DNA of 64,000 nt, taken from positions 3,224,001 through 3,288,000 of the forward strand of contig NZ_JAMKCQ010000001.1 of the NCBI RefSeq assembly GCF_024169515.1, written 5' to 3'. Each line of letters starts with the position of its first letter. The stretch's first letter is position 1. The translations under genes were made by a program, and so were the position numbers. Positions 1 to 8,191 of this stretch are shown one piece after another. Below the pieces are notes generated by a model. The model was given only the letters and a program-made list of their open reading frames with translations. It searched no databases and was not told where the DNA came from. This DNA is from Erwinia aphidicola. Its GTDB lineage: Bacteria; Pseudomonadota; Gammaproteobacteria; Enterobacterales; Enterobacteriaceae.

Positions 1-530
1 CGAATACCCCAGACAATCGCGACCGCCAGCACCACCCAGAAAATACGCTTCAGGTGATGATCGAGCGTATGCAGCCACGGGGCGATCACCTGGCCGCCAA
101 GGTAGCCGAGCGAAACGAAAATCAGCGCCCACAGTGCGGCACCAATCACATTAAACAGCAGAAATTTGCGTGGGCTGAGGCGGCTGGCCCCGATAATAAT
201 CGGGCCGACAATGCGCAGCCCGTACATGAAGCGCACGCCAATCACGAACAGCACCGGCCTCTTGCGGATCAGGCGGTTGGCCTTATCGATCTGTTTCTGG
301 TGCTTCTTAAAGCGTTTCAGGATCGGCTCACCGTAGCGGCGGCCAACGAAAAACAGCGCCGTATCCCCGAGGATACCGCCGCACATCGCCACCAGTAGCA
401 CCCAGCCAAAGCGCAGCAGCCCTTCATGGGCCGCCACGCCGCCCAGCAAAGTAAATGTCTCCCCCTCGGCCAGGCAGCCAATAAACAGGGCCCAGTAGCC
501 ATACTGGGAAATTAACGCGTTCACATCCAT
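1..530 (-). CDS. yohD: DedA-family inner-membrane protein YohD (3' end cut off)
   Basis: The reading frame starts at the ATG at 530 (MDVNALISQYGYW) and runs off the left edge, so about 176 residues are visible of roughly 190 expected. The DedA/SNARE-associated signature is clear: an N-terminal GETFTLLGG-like stretch, the GRRYG turn and the RFMYGLRIVGPIIIGAS segment. DedA proteins are multi-pass inner-membrane proteins linked to proton-motive force and lipid carrier recycling; the specific job of YohD is unknown. It is divergent from yohC, as in E. coli. The missing C-terminus cannot be judged. Confidence 0.9.
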   Translation of the reverse strand, partial: MDVNALISQYGYWALFIGCLAEGETFTLLGGVAAHEGLLRFGWVLLVAMCGGILGDTALFFVGRRYGEPILKRFKKHQKQIDKANRLIRKRPVLFVIGVRFMYGLRIVGPIIIGASRLSPRKFLLFNVIGAALWALIFVSLGYLGGQVIAPWLHTLDHHLKRIFWVVLAVAIVWGI

Positions 531-755
531 CGGTAATTCAGGCCTCCATTTCGACATCAAGCCGCTAAGTCTAACCGTTCCTGGTAAATCCGCCGTTAAA
601 ATTGCCAAAATCGCACTTTATTTTCACTCTGAAATGAAGTGCTTACCCGCTATTTGCATCGGTTGAAAAATAAACAACCCAAGGCCACGTATACTTGAAG
701 AGATGCCGCCCGGGACAGTGCCAGTTGGCGGTCCGATGTTCAGAGGAGTAATGAT

Positions 756-1343
756 ATGAACCATGTCTGGGGACTGCTGGCGCATCCGAATCGTGAGATG
801 CGCGACATCAAAAATGAGAACGAAACCGTTTCTCACCATTACACCCATCACGTGCTGCTTTTGGCTCTGATCCCGGTGGTATGCGCATTTATCGGCACCA
901 CGCAAATCGGCTGGGATGTGGGCGTCGAGCGCACCATTCCCCTGTCGTTATCCAGCGCGTTCGGGCTGGCTATCCTGTTCTATGCCTTAATGCTGGCCGG
1001 TGTGGCGGTGATGGGGCGGGTGATCTGGTGGATGGCGCGTGACTATCCACAGCGGCCTTCGCTGGCCAGCTGCATGGTATTCGCCGGATACGTCGCCACG
1101 CCGCTGTTTATCAGCGGGCTGGTGGCGCTCTATCCGCTGGTCTGGCTCTGTGTGCTGGTTGGCGCACTGGCGCTGGTGTATACCGGCTATCTGCTGTACG
1201 TCGGCATCCCCCTGTTCCTGAGTATCGACCGCGAAGAGAGCCTGCGCTTTTCCGGTTCGACGCTGGCCATCGGTATCCTGGTACTTGAAGTGCTGCTGGC
1301 GCTGACGGTGGTCATCTGGGGCTACGGCTACCAGCTGTTCTGA
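756..1343 (+). CDS. yohC: Inner-membrane protein YohC (Yip1 family)
   Basis: The protein has 195 residues, the same as E. coli YohC, and is recognisably the same along its length (HHYTHHVLL, TTQIGW, GRVIWWMAR, YPLVWLC, WGYGY near the end). Five or so hydrophobic segments follow a short polar N-terminus, as in Yip1-domain proteins. A strong GAGGAG ribosome site stands just before the ATG. Its function is not known. The neighbours yohD and pbpG are the same as in E. coli. Confidence 0.93.
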   Translation: MNHVWGLLAHPNREMRDIKNENETVSHHYTHHVLLLALIPVVCAFIGTTQIGWDVGVERTIPLSLSSAFGLAILFYALMLAGVAVMGRVIWWMARDYPQRPSLASCMVFAGYVATPLFISGLVALYPLVWLCVLVGALALVYTGYLLYVGIPLFLSIDREESLRFSGSTLAIGILVLEVLLALTVVIWGYGYQLF

Positions 1344-1522
1344 ACGCGGTAAGTTGCTGAAAACCGCCGGGCCACCGGCGGTGATTTGGTAATGCCCGGA
1401 AACGAATATCCTGTAGGAAAATGCTTAACATCCGGCGTATTATGCGCAGGCCAGCCCCCGCTGTAGTGCGGGCAGCGGCGTGTGGTATCCACACTGTCAT
1501 CATCAGCCGTTAAGTTTCTACG

Positions 1523-2476
1523 ATGCCTGCAAAAATTCGTTTATCGCTGTTAAGTCTGGTTCTGCTGTGTTCCGCTCAAAGCATCCTCACGCCGGCTGCT
1601 GCCCGTACTCATCAGCCCGCGGTGGCTGGCGCTGCCGCTCAGCCAGAAATTGCTTCCGGCAGCGCGATGATTGTCGATATGAATACCAATAAAGTGATCT
1701 ACTCCAGCCATCCGGATCTGGTGCGCCCGATCGCCTCTATTACCAAGCTAATGACGGTGATGGTGACGCTCGATGCCCATCTGCCGATGGATGAGATGCT
1801 GGCGGTAGACATCAGCCACACGCCGGAGATGCGCGGCATCTATTCCCGCGTGCGCCTGAACAGTGAGATCAGCCGCAGAAATATGATGCTGCTGGCGCTG
1901 ATGTCGTCTGAAAACCGGGCGGCGGCCAGCCTGGCGCACCACTATCCGGGCGGCTACGATGCGTTTATCAAGGCGATGAATGCCAAAGCGCGGGAGCTGG
2001 GGATGAACAACACCCACTACGTTGAACCGACCGGCCTGTCGATCAAAAACGTCTCGACGGCGCGCGATCTCAGCAAGCTGCTGATCGCCACCAAGCGCTA
2101 TCCGCTGATCGGCCAGCTGAGCACCACCCATGAAGATATGGCCAGCTTCCGCAACCCGACCTACACGCTACCGTTCCGCAACACCAACCACCTGGTGTAT
2201 CGCCCGGACTGGAATATTCAGCTGACCAAAACGGGCTTCACCAACGAAGCCGGTCACTGCCTGGCAATGCGCACGGTGATCAATCAGCGCCCGGTATCGC
2301 TGGTGGTACTGGATGCCTTTGGTAAATACACCCACTTTGCCGACGCTAACCGCCTGCGCAGCTGGCTGGAAACCGGCAAGATCTCCCCGGTGCCGCCGGC
2401 GGCGCTGAGCTATAAAAAGCAGAAAGCTTCGCAGATGGTGAGTAACCGTGCGCCGGATGACAGCGCGGTAGATTAA
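1523..2476 (+). CDS. pbpG: D-alanyl-D-alanine endopeptidase PBP7
   Basis: A periplasmic serine peptidase of the S11 (low-molecular-weight penicillin-binding protein) family that cuts D-Ala-mDAP cross-links in peptidoglycan. The first ~27 residues form a signal peptide ending in PAAA. The three active-site motifs are present: SITK (Ser72, Lys75), SEN (129-131) and KTG (236-238). Length 317 is close to the ~310 of E. coli PbpG. It follows yohC, as in E. coli. Localisation is periplasmic, loosely membrane-bound. Confidence 0.95.
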   Translation: MPAKIRLSLLSLVLLCSAQSILTPAAARTHQPAVAGAAAQPEIASGSAMIVDMNTNKVIYSSHPDLVRPIASITKLMTVMVTLDAHLPMDEMLAVDISHTPEMRGIYSRVRLNSEISRRNMMLLALMSSENRAAASLAHHYPGGYDAFIKAMNAKARELGMNNTHYVEPTGLSIKNVSTARDLSKLLIATKRYPLIGQLSTTHEDMASFRNPTYTLPFRNTNHLVYRPDWNIQLTKTGFTNEAGHCLAMRTVINQRPVSLVVLDAFGKYTHFADANRLRSWLETGKISPVPPAALSYKKQKASQMVSNRAPDDSAVD

Positions 2477-2482
2477 TTTATA

Positions 2483-2880
2483 GGGGGCGACCTGTGAGGT
2501 ATCCCAGATATGACTTCTATCGCTAAACGTCCGATAACCGGTCTGAGCTCAGCCTGAGCACGCCGGAACGGCAAAAGACGCTCCCTGCGGGCCTCGGCAT
2601 GCGGCATCCCTGCCGCGTGACGTCCGGCTTACCTCAGGCTGAGCCCATCCCCCGCTATCATCGTGCTCGCTGTGGCTTTCAAACCGCGACGCTGCGGCTT
2701 TGGGTGCAAGGGGGGAGGGCTGATTGCAGCAGGCCCACGGCCAGGGATGGCCGTGAGCCAGGCTACAGGGATGTATTCATGCCGGTGCGGAAAGCAGCCC
2801 TCCCTCCTGAAACCGGGCACCTCTCATCCAGCGATAAAATACAGAACAATTTTTTGTGGGGATACCTCAGGGGGCGACCT
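2483..2880. mobile_element. MITE-like non-coding element with terminal inverted repeats and flanking direct repeats
   Basis: The gap between pbpG and the acetyltransferase holds a bounded element. The 11-mer TGAGGTATCCC at 2495-2505 is repeated in inverse at 2859-2869 (GGGATACCTCA). Outside these lie direct copies of GGGGGCGACCT at 2483-2493 and 2870-2880, which look like a target-site duplication (one extra base at 2494). Inside are two hairpins: GCGGCA-TCCC-TGCCGC at 2601-2616 and CACGGCCAGGGATGGCCGTG at 2736-2755. Open frames inside lack ribosome sites and recognisable sequence. The direct repeat matches one arm of the palindrome family found elsewhere in the window, so the element may have landed in such a palindrome. 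Confidence 0.5.
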
Positions 2881-2913
2881 TCTTTTTTGCTCGACACAAT
2901 TTCGGTCAGTCCG

Positions 2914-3429
2914 TTATAACGCCAGCTGCATCAATAGCGTATCGCGCCATTCGCCGTGCTTAAACCCGACTTTACGGAAGTTGCCGACAATCTCGAAGCC
3001 CATTTTTTTATGCAGACTGACCGAACCCGCATTACGCTCGCCGTTGCCGATAATCGCCAGCATCTGCTGATAATTGCCCAACTGGCAGCGGGCAATCAGC
3101 GCCTGCATCAGAGCCGTACCTACGCCACGCCCCGCCATTTCGGCATCGATATAAACCGAGTCCTCAATGGTGAATCGGTAGGCGGGGCGCGGGCGATATT
3201 GGGTGGCATAGCAGTAGCCGACTACCGCGCCGTCGATTTCGGCCACCAGCCACGGCAGGGCGAATGAGTGCACCTTAGCCAGCCGGGCGGCCATTTCTAC
3301 GGCATCGGGCGGGATCTTTTCAAACGAGCCGCAGCCGTGCAGCACGTGCCAGGCATAGATACGGGTAATAGCGTCAATATCGGCAGGTGCGGCATCGCGC
3401 ACTACCATGGCAGAACCGGGAAGGGACAT
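2914..3429 (-). CDS. GNAT N-acetyltransferase (phosphinothricin/methionine-sulfoximine type)
   Basis: A single-domain acetyltransferase of about 171 residues. It resembles the YncA/Pat group that acetylates methionine sulfoximine, phosphinothricin and related amino-acid analogues. Visible features are VVRDAAPADIDAITRIY at the start, the acetyl-CoA loop AEMAGRGVGTALMQALI and the closing HKKMGFEIVGNFRKVGFK. I chose the ATG at 3429 because GGAG lies just upstream; in-frame ATGs at 3432 and 3444 are alternatives. It is transcribed against pbpG and away from the MscS-type gene. The substrate is an inference from family. Confidence 0.8.
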   Translation of the reverse strand: MSLPGSAMVVRDAAPADIDAITRIYAWHVLHGCGSFEKIPPDAVEMAARLAKVHSFALPWLVAEIDGAVVGYCYATQYRPRPAYRFTIEDSVYIDAEMAGRGVGTALMQALIARCQLGNYQQMLAIIGNGERNAGSVSLHKKMGFEIVGNFRKVGFKHGEWRDTLLMQLAL

Positions 3430-3620
3430 CATTGCTCCATGCACTTTTTTTTATTCAGTTTGCCACTGGCGGCTGAAGTTGCGGTCATAGATTATTCTTA
3501 TGACGGCGAACAGGTTTTTACATCGCAAATCCTATAGTCCCGGCCAGGGCAAAAGCATAAACTAGCCGGCAAATTGACTGGCGCATCGCAGCGTCTACTT
3601 CAGTATCAGGAACCTTTTTC

Positions 3621-6056
3621 ATGTCTGGCTTGTTAACTTTTCTTCGCATCTGTCTGCTGGCGCTGGTCGCACTCTCCCCGCAGCTGGTGCTGGCTGCCGA
3701 TAATAGCGATTCGCAGCAAACTGAGGATGCCGCACCGAAGGTCAATGCGGCCGTCGAACTGCCAAAAATGCAGAAAGTGCTGGATAAAATCAAGCAGCAG
3801 GTTTCAGGCGAGACTAACGACAGCAAGCTCAGCGCGCTAAATGATATGGCGCTGGAGCTGTCCGGCGATGCCGATACCCTGGTCCAGAGCATTACCCCGC
3901 AGCGTGCGCAGCTGCAGGCGCAGCTGGCGGTGCTTGGCCCGGCCCCCAAGGCCGACAGCGGGGTGAAAGAGACCGCTGAAGTCACCAGCAAGCGTACCAA
4001 GCTGGAAAACCAGAAAAGCAAAATGGACGACCAGATCAAGCAGGCCGAAGCGATTAAAAGTGGCTCGATTAATCTGTCGGCACAGATTGTTAACCTGCGA
4101 CGCGACGCGCTGAAAACCCAGCTGGCGCTCAACGCGGGCAGCATCTTTGGCCCGCGCTTCTGGGCTCCGCTGTTCAATACCCAAAGCGATGACAGCAGCA
4201 AGATCGGTGATTTTGTCGATGAGCTGACATCAACCGCCGCGCTCTCCTGGGAGCCTGGCTGGCGTTTAGGCACGCTTGCCTGGCTACTGGCTGCCGTGCT
4301 GGTCGCCACGCTGGGCCGCCGTTACCTGGAAGAGTTCCTCGCCTGGGTCGGCATCCATCATCTGCCGGAAGGGCGCCTGCGCCGCAGCTTCCTTGCGGCC
4401 GCCACCGCGATGACCACGCTGGCTGCCGTGGTGCTGGCGTTTAACTTCCTCGACCAGGCGTTTACCCGTCACGATGAAGTGATCGATGACGTGCGCGACT
4501 TCGCCGATAAGCTGGTCGGCCTGAGTATTTTCTGCGGGCTGATTGCCGGGCTGGGGCGCGCTTTCCTCTCCACGCGCCGCCCGTCCTGGCGCCTGCCCAA
4601 TATCTCTAATGAAGTGGCAATGGCGTTAAAACCTTTCCCGCCGCTCACTGCCGCGCTGGTGTTTATCTTCCAGACGGTGGAAATTTTTAACAGCAGCGCC
4701 AACACCAGCGTTGGCACGACGATTTTTGCTAACGGCATGACCGCGCTGTTGATTGGCGCGACCGCGCTGTCGATCAGCATGCGCACTAACCGCGTGCGCC
4801 GCCGGATGATCCAGCAAGGGCAGCAGCCGGAGGCGAAGTCGACGCTGGTCGGCTTGATCCAGATGGCGCTGACGCTGATTGGCGTGGCGATTATGATTGC
4901 GCTGACGATCGGCTATATCACCATGGCGCGCTTCCTGAGCTACGAGCTGATCTGGATGGGGCTGGTGTTTGGCACCTTCTATATCTTCAGCCAGCTGGTA
5001 GCCGACGGCTGTGAAAGCCTGTTTTCGACCAACAATGCCACCGGTAAGCGTATCCAGACCTCGCTGAATATTGACGAGCGCCACCTGGGGCAGATTGCCG
5101 CGGTGCTGGGCGCTATCGGCAAAACCCTGCTGGTGCTGGCCGCTGCGATGGCGCTGCTCAACGGCACTTTCGGTAGCTCAACGCCGATTGAGCTGGTGCA
5201 GAAAGCCATTGAGTTTTGGGGCGGTAAAGGGCTGGAGTCGCTGAATATCGTGCCGGCGCATATGGTGAATGCGCTGATCTGCCTGGTGGTCGGTATCTGG
5301 GTGCTGCGCTCGGTGAAGCGCTGGCTGGAGCACGACTTCCTGCCGAAAACCACCATGGATACCGGCATGCGCGTCTCGCTGATCACGCTGTTCAGCAACA
5401 TCGGCTTTGTGCTGGTGATCCTGATGACGCTGTCGATTATGGGCCTGCAGTGGAACAAACTGGCGTGGATCGTCAGCGCCCTGTCGGTAGGTATCGGTTT
5501 TGGTTTACAGGAGATAGTGAAGAACTTTATCTCTGGCCTGATCCTGCTGACCGAGCGCCCGGTGAAGGTCGGCGATCTGGTGAGCATCAGCGGTATCGAA
5601 GGCGATATTCGCCGGATTAACGTGCGCGCCACTGAGATCCAGCTCAGCGATAAATCGACGGTGATTGTGCCGAACTCGCAGCTGATCTCACAGAATGTGC
5701 GCAACGCCACCATGGGCAACGCGCAGGGCGTAGCGACCATTACGCTGACCTTCCCGCTGGATATCGACCCGCAGCAGGTACGCCAGCTGCTGCTGGATGT
5801 GTATAACGAAAACGAGCGCATTCTCGAGAACCCGGAGCCGTCGGTGTCGTTCAAAGACCTGACCACCAGCGGCATTGTGCTGTCGGTAACCGGTAACGTG
5901 GCCAGCCCGCGCCAGGTGAGCGGGGCGAAAAGCGATCTGCTGTTCGATATCCTTACCCGCCTGCGTAAAGAGGGCGTGGTGCTCTCCACGCCGCAGACCA
6001 TGATCATTGAACGCAAGAATGGTCAGGTGGTATTGCAGGAACCCAAAGAAGAATAA
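3621..6056 (+). CDS. Large MscS-family mechanosensitive channel (DUF3772 type)
   Basis: An 811-residue inner-membrane protein. It has a signal peptide (residues 1-25, ending LVLAA) and a periplasmic coiled region of about 150 residues (DUF3772-like, rich in Lys/Gln/Leu). A run of about ten hydrophobic segments follows, then a C-terminal MscS core. The core shows the pore-lining Gly/Ala-rich helix SALSVGIGFGLQEIVKNF near residues 620-640, then the beta domain (RPVKVGDLVSI, VPNSQLISQNVRN). It should open under membrane tension to release solutes. It is shorter than KefA/YjeP and distinct from YbiO, also in this window. It lies between pbpG and dld, where E. coli has nothing. Confidence 0.85.
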   Translation: MSGLLTFLRICLLALVALSPQLVLAADNSDSQQTEDAAPKVNAAVELPKMQKVLDKIKQQVSGETNDSKLSALNDMALELSGDADTLVQSITPQRAQLQAQLAVLGPAPKADSGVKETAEVTSKRTKLENQKSKMDDQIKQAEAIKSGSINLSAQIVNLRRDALKTQLALNAGSIFGPRFWAPLFNTQSDDSSKIGDFVDELTSTAALSWEPGWRLGTLAWLLAAVLVATLGRRYLEEFLAWVGIHHLPEGRLRRSFLAAATAMTTLAAVVLAFNFLDQAFTRHDEVIDDVRDFADKLVGLSIFCGLIAGLGRAFLSTRRPSWRLPNISNEVAMALKPFPPLTAALVFIFQTVEIFNSSANTSVGTTIFANGMTALLIGATALSISMRTNRVRRRMIQQGQQPEAKSTLVGLIQMALTLIGVAIMIALTIGYITMARFLSYELIWMGLVFGTFYIFSQLVADGCESLFSTNNATGKRIQTSLNIDERHLGQIAAVLGAIGKTLLVLAAAMALLNGTFGSSTPIELVQKAIEFWGGKGLESLNIVPAHMVNALICLVVGIWVLRSVKRWLEHDFLPKTTMDTGMRVSLITLFSNIGFVLVILMTLSIMGLQWNKLAWIVSALSVGIGFGLQEIVKNFISGLILLTERPVKVGDLVSISGIEGDIRRINVRATEIQLSDKSTVIVPNSQLISQNVRNATMGNAQGVATITLTFPLDIDPQQVRQLLLDVYNENERILENPEPSVSFKDLTTSGIVLSVTGNVASPRQVSGAKSDLLFDILTRLRKEGVVLSTPQTMIIERKNGQVVLQEPKEE

Positions 6057-6077
6057 CCCGGCCCGTGATAATCCGTA

Positions 6078-6207
6078 GGGGACGACCATTTTTTCCGGTC
6101 GTCCCGTGCCGAAGGTTTGCACCAGCCGTAATGAAGACCTTTTTTCCGGTCGTCCCGTGCCGAAGGTTTGCACCATCCGTAATGAAGACCATTTTTTCCG
6201 GTCGTCA
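6078..6207. repeat. Tandem ~52-nt repeat built on a palindromic unit
   Basis: Between the convergent channel gene and dld, a unit reading GACC, T-tract, CCGGTCGTCCCGTGCCGAAG, then TTTGCACC and CCGTAATGAA occurs 2.5 times, beginning at 6084, 6136 and 6187 (periods 52 and 51). The first unit opens with GGGGACGACC (6078-6087), which pairs with GGTCGTCCC (6097-6105). Short open frames on the minus strand here encode repeated peptides only because the DNA repeats; I do not regard them as genes. Confidence 0.85.
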
Positions 6208-6236
6208 CGTTCAGATCGGCAGCGGGTTTTGGTTGC

Positions 6237-6263
6237 GGGCTGACCGAAAAAGAGGGTCAGCCC
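6237..6263. repeat. Intergenic palindrome (CTGACC/GGTCAG variant)
   Basis: GGGCTGACC (6237-6245) and GGTCAGCCC (6255-6263) form a 9-bp stem around an A-rich loop, followed by CTAC. It stands between convergent genes, just past the dld stop, and may act as a terminator for either side. Same family as the other palindromes in the window, but with different, still complementary arms. Confidence 0.8.
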
Positions 6264-6277
6264 CTACAGGTGGACTG

Positions 6278-8002
6278 TTACGGTTTATCGCATCCGCACT
6301 CACCCCAGTGTTTCGCACGCGTGGTTTTGCCAATCCCCGGATTAAAACTGTTGGTCGGGTCGAGCTGCTGGTAAAACGCCTTCAGCTGCGGCTTGGCCTT
6401 GTACAGATGGCCAACATTGTGCTCGGCCGGGTACTCCGCGCCGCGCGCCGCCAGAATCTCCAGCATCTTCTCTTTTAACGCGTGCACATCCACGCCTTTC
6501 TTCACGATATAGTCCTGATGGAACACGTGGCACAGGAAGTGGCCGTAGTAGAGGCGATGCGTCAGCGCCGCATCAAACTCCGGCGGCAGCCGCTCGAACC
6601 AGTCGCGGTCGTTGCGGCGCAGGGCGATATCCAGCGCCAGGATATCCTCCACCTCGTTATGGTGCACCGCGTGATAGCGCACCGCCGCACCCGCCGCCGC
6701 AAAGCGATGCAGGAACGCGTGCGCCCCCTCTTTGCCCGCACATTCGAAATATTCGCCTTCGGCCTGCTGGAAGAACGTTTGCAGATAGGCGCGCGCTTCC
6801 GCCACGCCCTCACCGGACATTTTCAGCATCAGGTGATGTTCAAAACGGTCGCGATACTGCTTCATGCGCGCGGGCAGATGCGAAGGCAGCAGCGCGGCCA
6901 GTTTCTGCAACAGGCGGTCGCTGAAGTGCGGCTTCAGCCACGGGATACGCGCCAGCAGCGCATCGGCACGCCCTTTCAGGGTGAAAAACAGCGGCATTTT
7001 GTCGGTACCGAGCTTGTCGATCATCACAAAGGTATCTTTGCCGTAGGTCTCGGCGATATCGAAAATATCGCGATGCATATATTCGCCCGCCACCGGCAGG
7101 TTACTGAAGTTAGCGAGCATATGGCGACGCAGCTGGTCGAGCACCGCCGTGTCGTTGGTGCCGATATAAAACACCTGCTGGGCGCTTTCACTGGCAAAGG
7201 TGTCAAGGCGAACGGCAAACAGCGCCAGCTTTCCGGCGCAGCCGCTGGCTTCGAACAGGCGGCGTGCGTCGGCGTTAAAGCGGGAGGGGGTATCGGCATC
7301 AACATCGCGCACCCGCTCGGCGTAATCGGGGTCGGAGGCGTGGCGCTCATCGTGCTGCACGTCAGCGGGCTGCCAGCTTTCATCATCCAGCTTGCTGAGG
7401 ATCTGCTCCGGCGAGCTGCCAAGTGCGATCCCCAGATGGTTAACCAGCTGCAGTTTGCCCTCGGCGGTAATCTGCGCATACAGCGCCATCTCGCTGTAGG
7501 CCGGGCCGCGCTTCACCAGCGAGCCGCCAGAGTTATTGCATATCCCGCCCAGCACCGAGGCACCGATACAGGATGAACCGATCACCGAATGCGGTTCACG
7601 CCCCAGCGGCTTCAGCACTTTCTCCAGCTGATACAGCGTGCTGCCCGGGAAGGCCAGCACCTGCTTACCGCCGTCCAGCAGCTGAATTTTGTCCATGCGC
7701 AGGGTGCTGATAATCACGATATCGCGCGGATAATCATTGCCGTTCGGCGTGGAGCCTTCCGTCAGGCCGGTATTGGCCGCCTGCATCAGAATAATCACAT
7801 CAGCGGCAACGCAGGCTTGCAGAATACGCCACTGCTCCAGCAGAGTGCCTGGAAACACCACGGCGAGGGCATCGCCTTCACCCGATCGGAAACCCTTACG
7901 GTAGCGTTCGGTTTTTTCCGGTTCGGTGAGCAGATGGTTGCGGCCAACGATACGGCCCAGTTCAGCAATCAGTTTTTGTGCGGCGGGTTGAGAGGTGTGC
8001 AT
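6278..8002 (-). CDS. dld: Quinone-dependent D-lactate dehydrogenase
   Basis: A membrane-associated flavoenzyme that oxidises D-lactate to pyruvate and passes electrons to ubiquinone. At 574 residues it matches E. coli Dld (571) throughout: an N-terminal FAD-binding PCMH domain (NTGLTEGSTPNGNDY, GSSCIGASVLGGICNNSGGS), the middle membrane-binding region, and the C-terminal GHLYKA and DPTNSFNPGIGKT segments. An AAGGAC ribosome site precedes the ATG at 8002. It is divergent from bglX, as in E. coli. Confidence 0.96.
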   Translation of the reverse strand: MHTSQPAAQKLIAELGRIVGRNHLLTEPEKTERYRKGFRSGEGDALAVVFPGTLLEQWRILQACVAADVIILMQAANTGLTEGSTPNGNDYPRDIVIISTLRMDKIQLLDGGKQVLAFPGSTLYQLEKVLKPLGREPHSVIGSSCIGASVLGGICNNSGGSLVKRGPAYSEMALYAQITAEGKLQLVNHLGIALGSSPEQILSKLDDESWQPADVQHDERHASDPDYAERVRDVDADTPSRFNADARRLFEASGCAGKLALFAVRLDTFASESAQQVFYIGTNDTAVLDQLRRHMLANFSNLPVAGEYMHRDIFDIAETYGKDTFVMIDKLGTDKMPLFFTLKGRADALLARIPWLKPHFSDRLLQKLAALLPSHLPARMKQYRDRFEHHLMLKMSGEGVAEARAYLQTFFQQAEGEYFECAGKEGAHAFLHRFAAAGAAVRYHAVHHNEVEDILALDIALRRNDRDWFERLPPEFDAALTHRLYYGHFLCHVFHQDYIVKKGVDVHALKEKMLEILAARGAEYPAEHNVGHLYKAKPQLKAFYQQLDPTNSFNPGIGKTTRAKHWGECGCDKP

Positions 8003-8191
8003 GTCATGTCCTTGTCAGTATCACCGCTTTACTGTAGCACTCGTGAGCGAGCAATAAAGCCCTGGAGGCGAGCGCTGTGATTCATCACCTGAAAACTAGC
8101 TGCTATTCTCAAGGTATGACACACTGCACCCACTTGTTACCTCAGGGTAAAAAAAATCAAACAACCTAGTCACTTGAGAGAAAATCATCTG

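Noticed and set aside
2914..2940. Second arm of a dispersed palindrome after 2880
   Set aside because: Only a degenerate GCTCGAC follows the GGGGGCGACCT at 2870-2880; no full arm is present, so it is described as a remnant under the MITE-like element.
2599..3070. Two overlapping plus-strand frames after pbpG
   Set aside because: They run through the hairpins of the MITE-like element and into the antisense of the acetyltransferase gene.
4979..6016. 345-codon frame antisense to the MscS-type gene
   Set aside because: Serine/arginine-rich low-complexity peptide opposite a conserved channel core; shadow.
6004..6208. Short frames encoding repeated peptides over the 52-nt repeats
   Set aside because: The peptide repetition follows from the DNA repeat; frames on both strands show it and none has a ribosome site.
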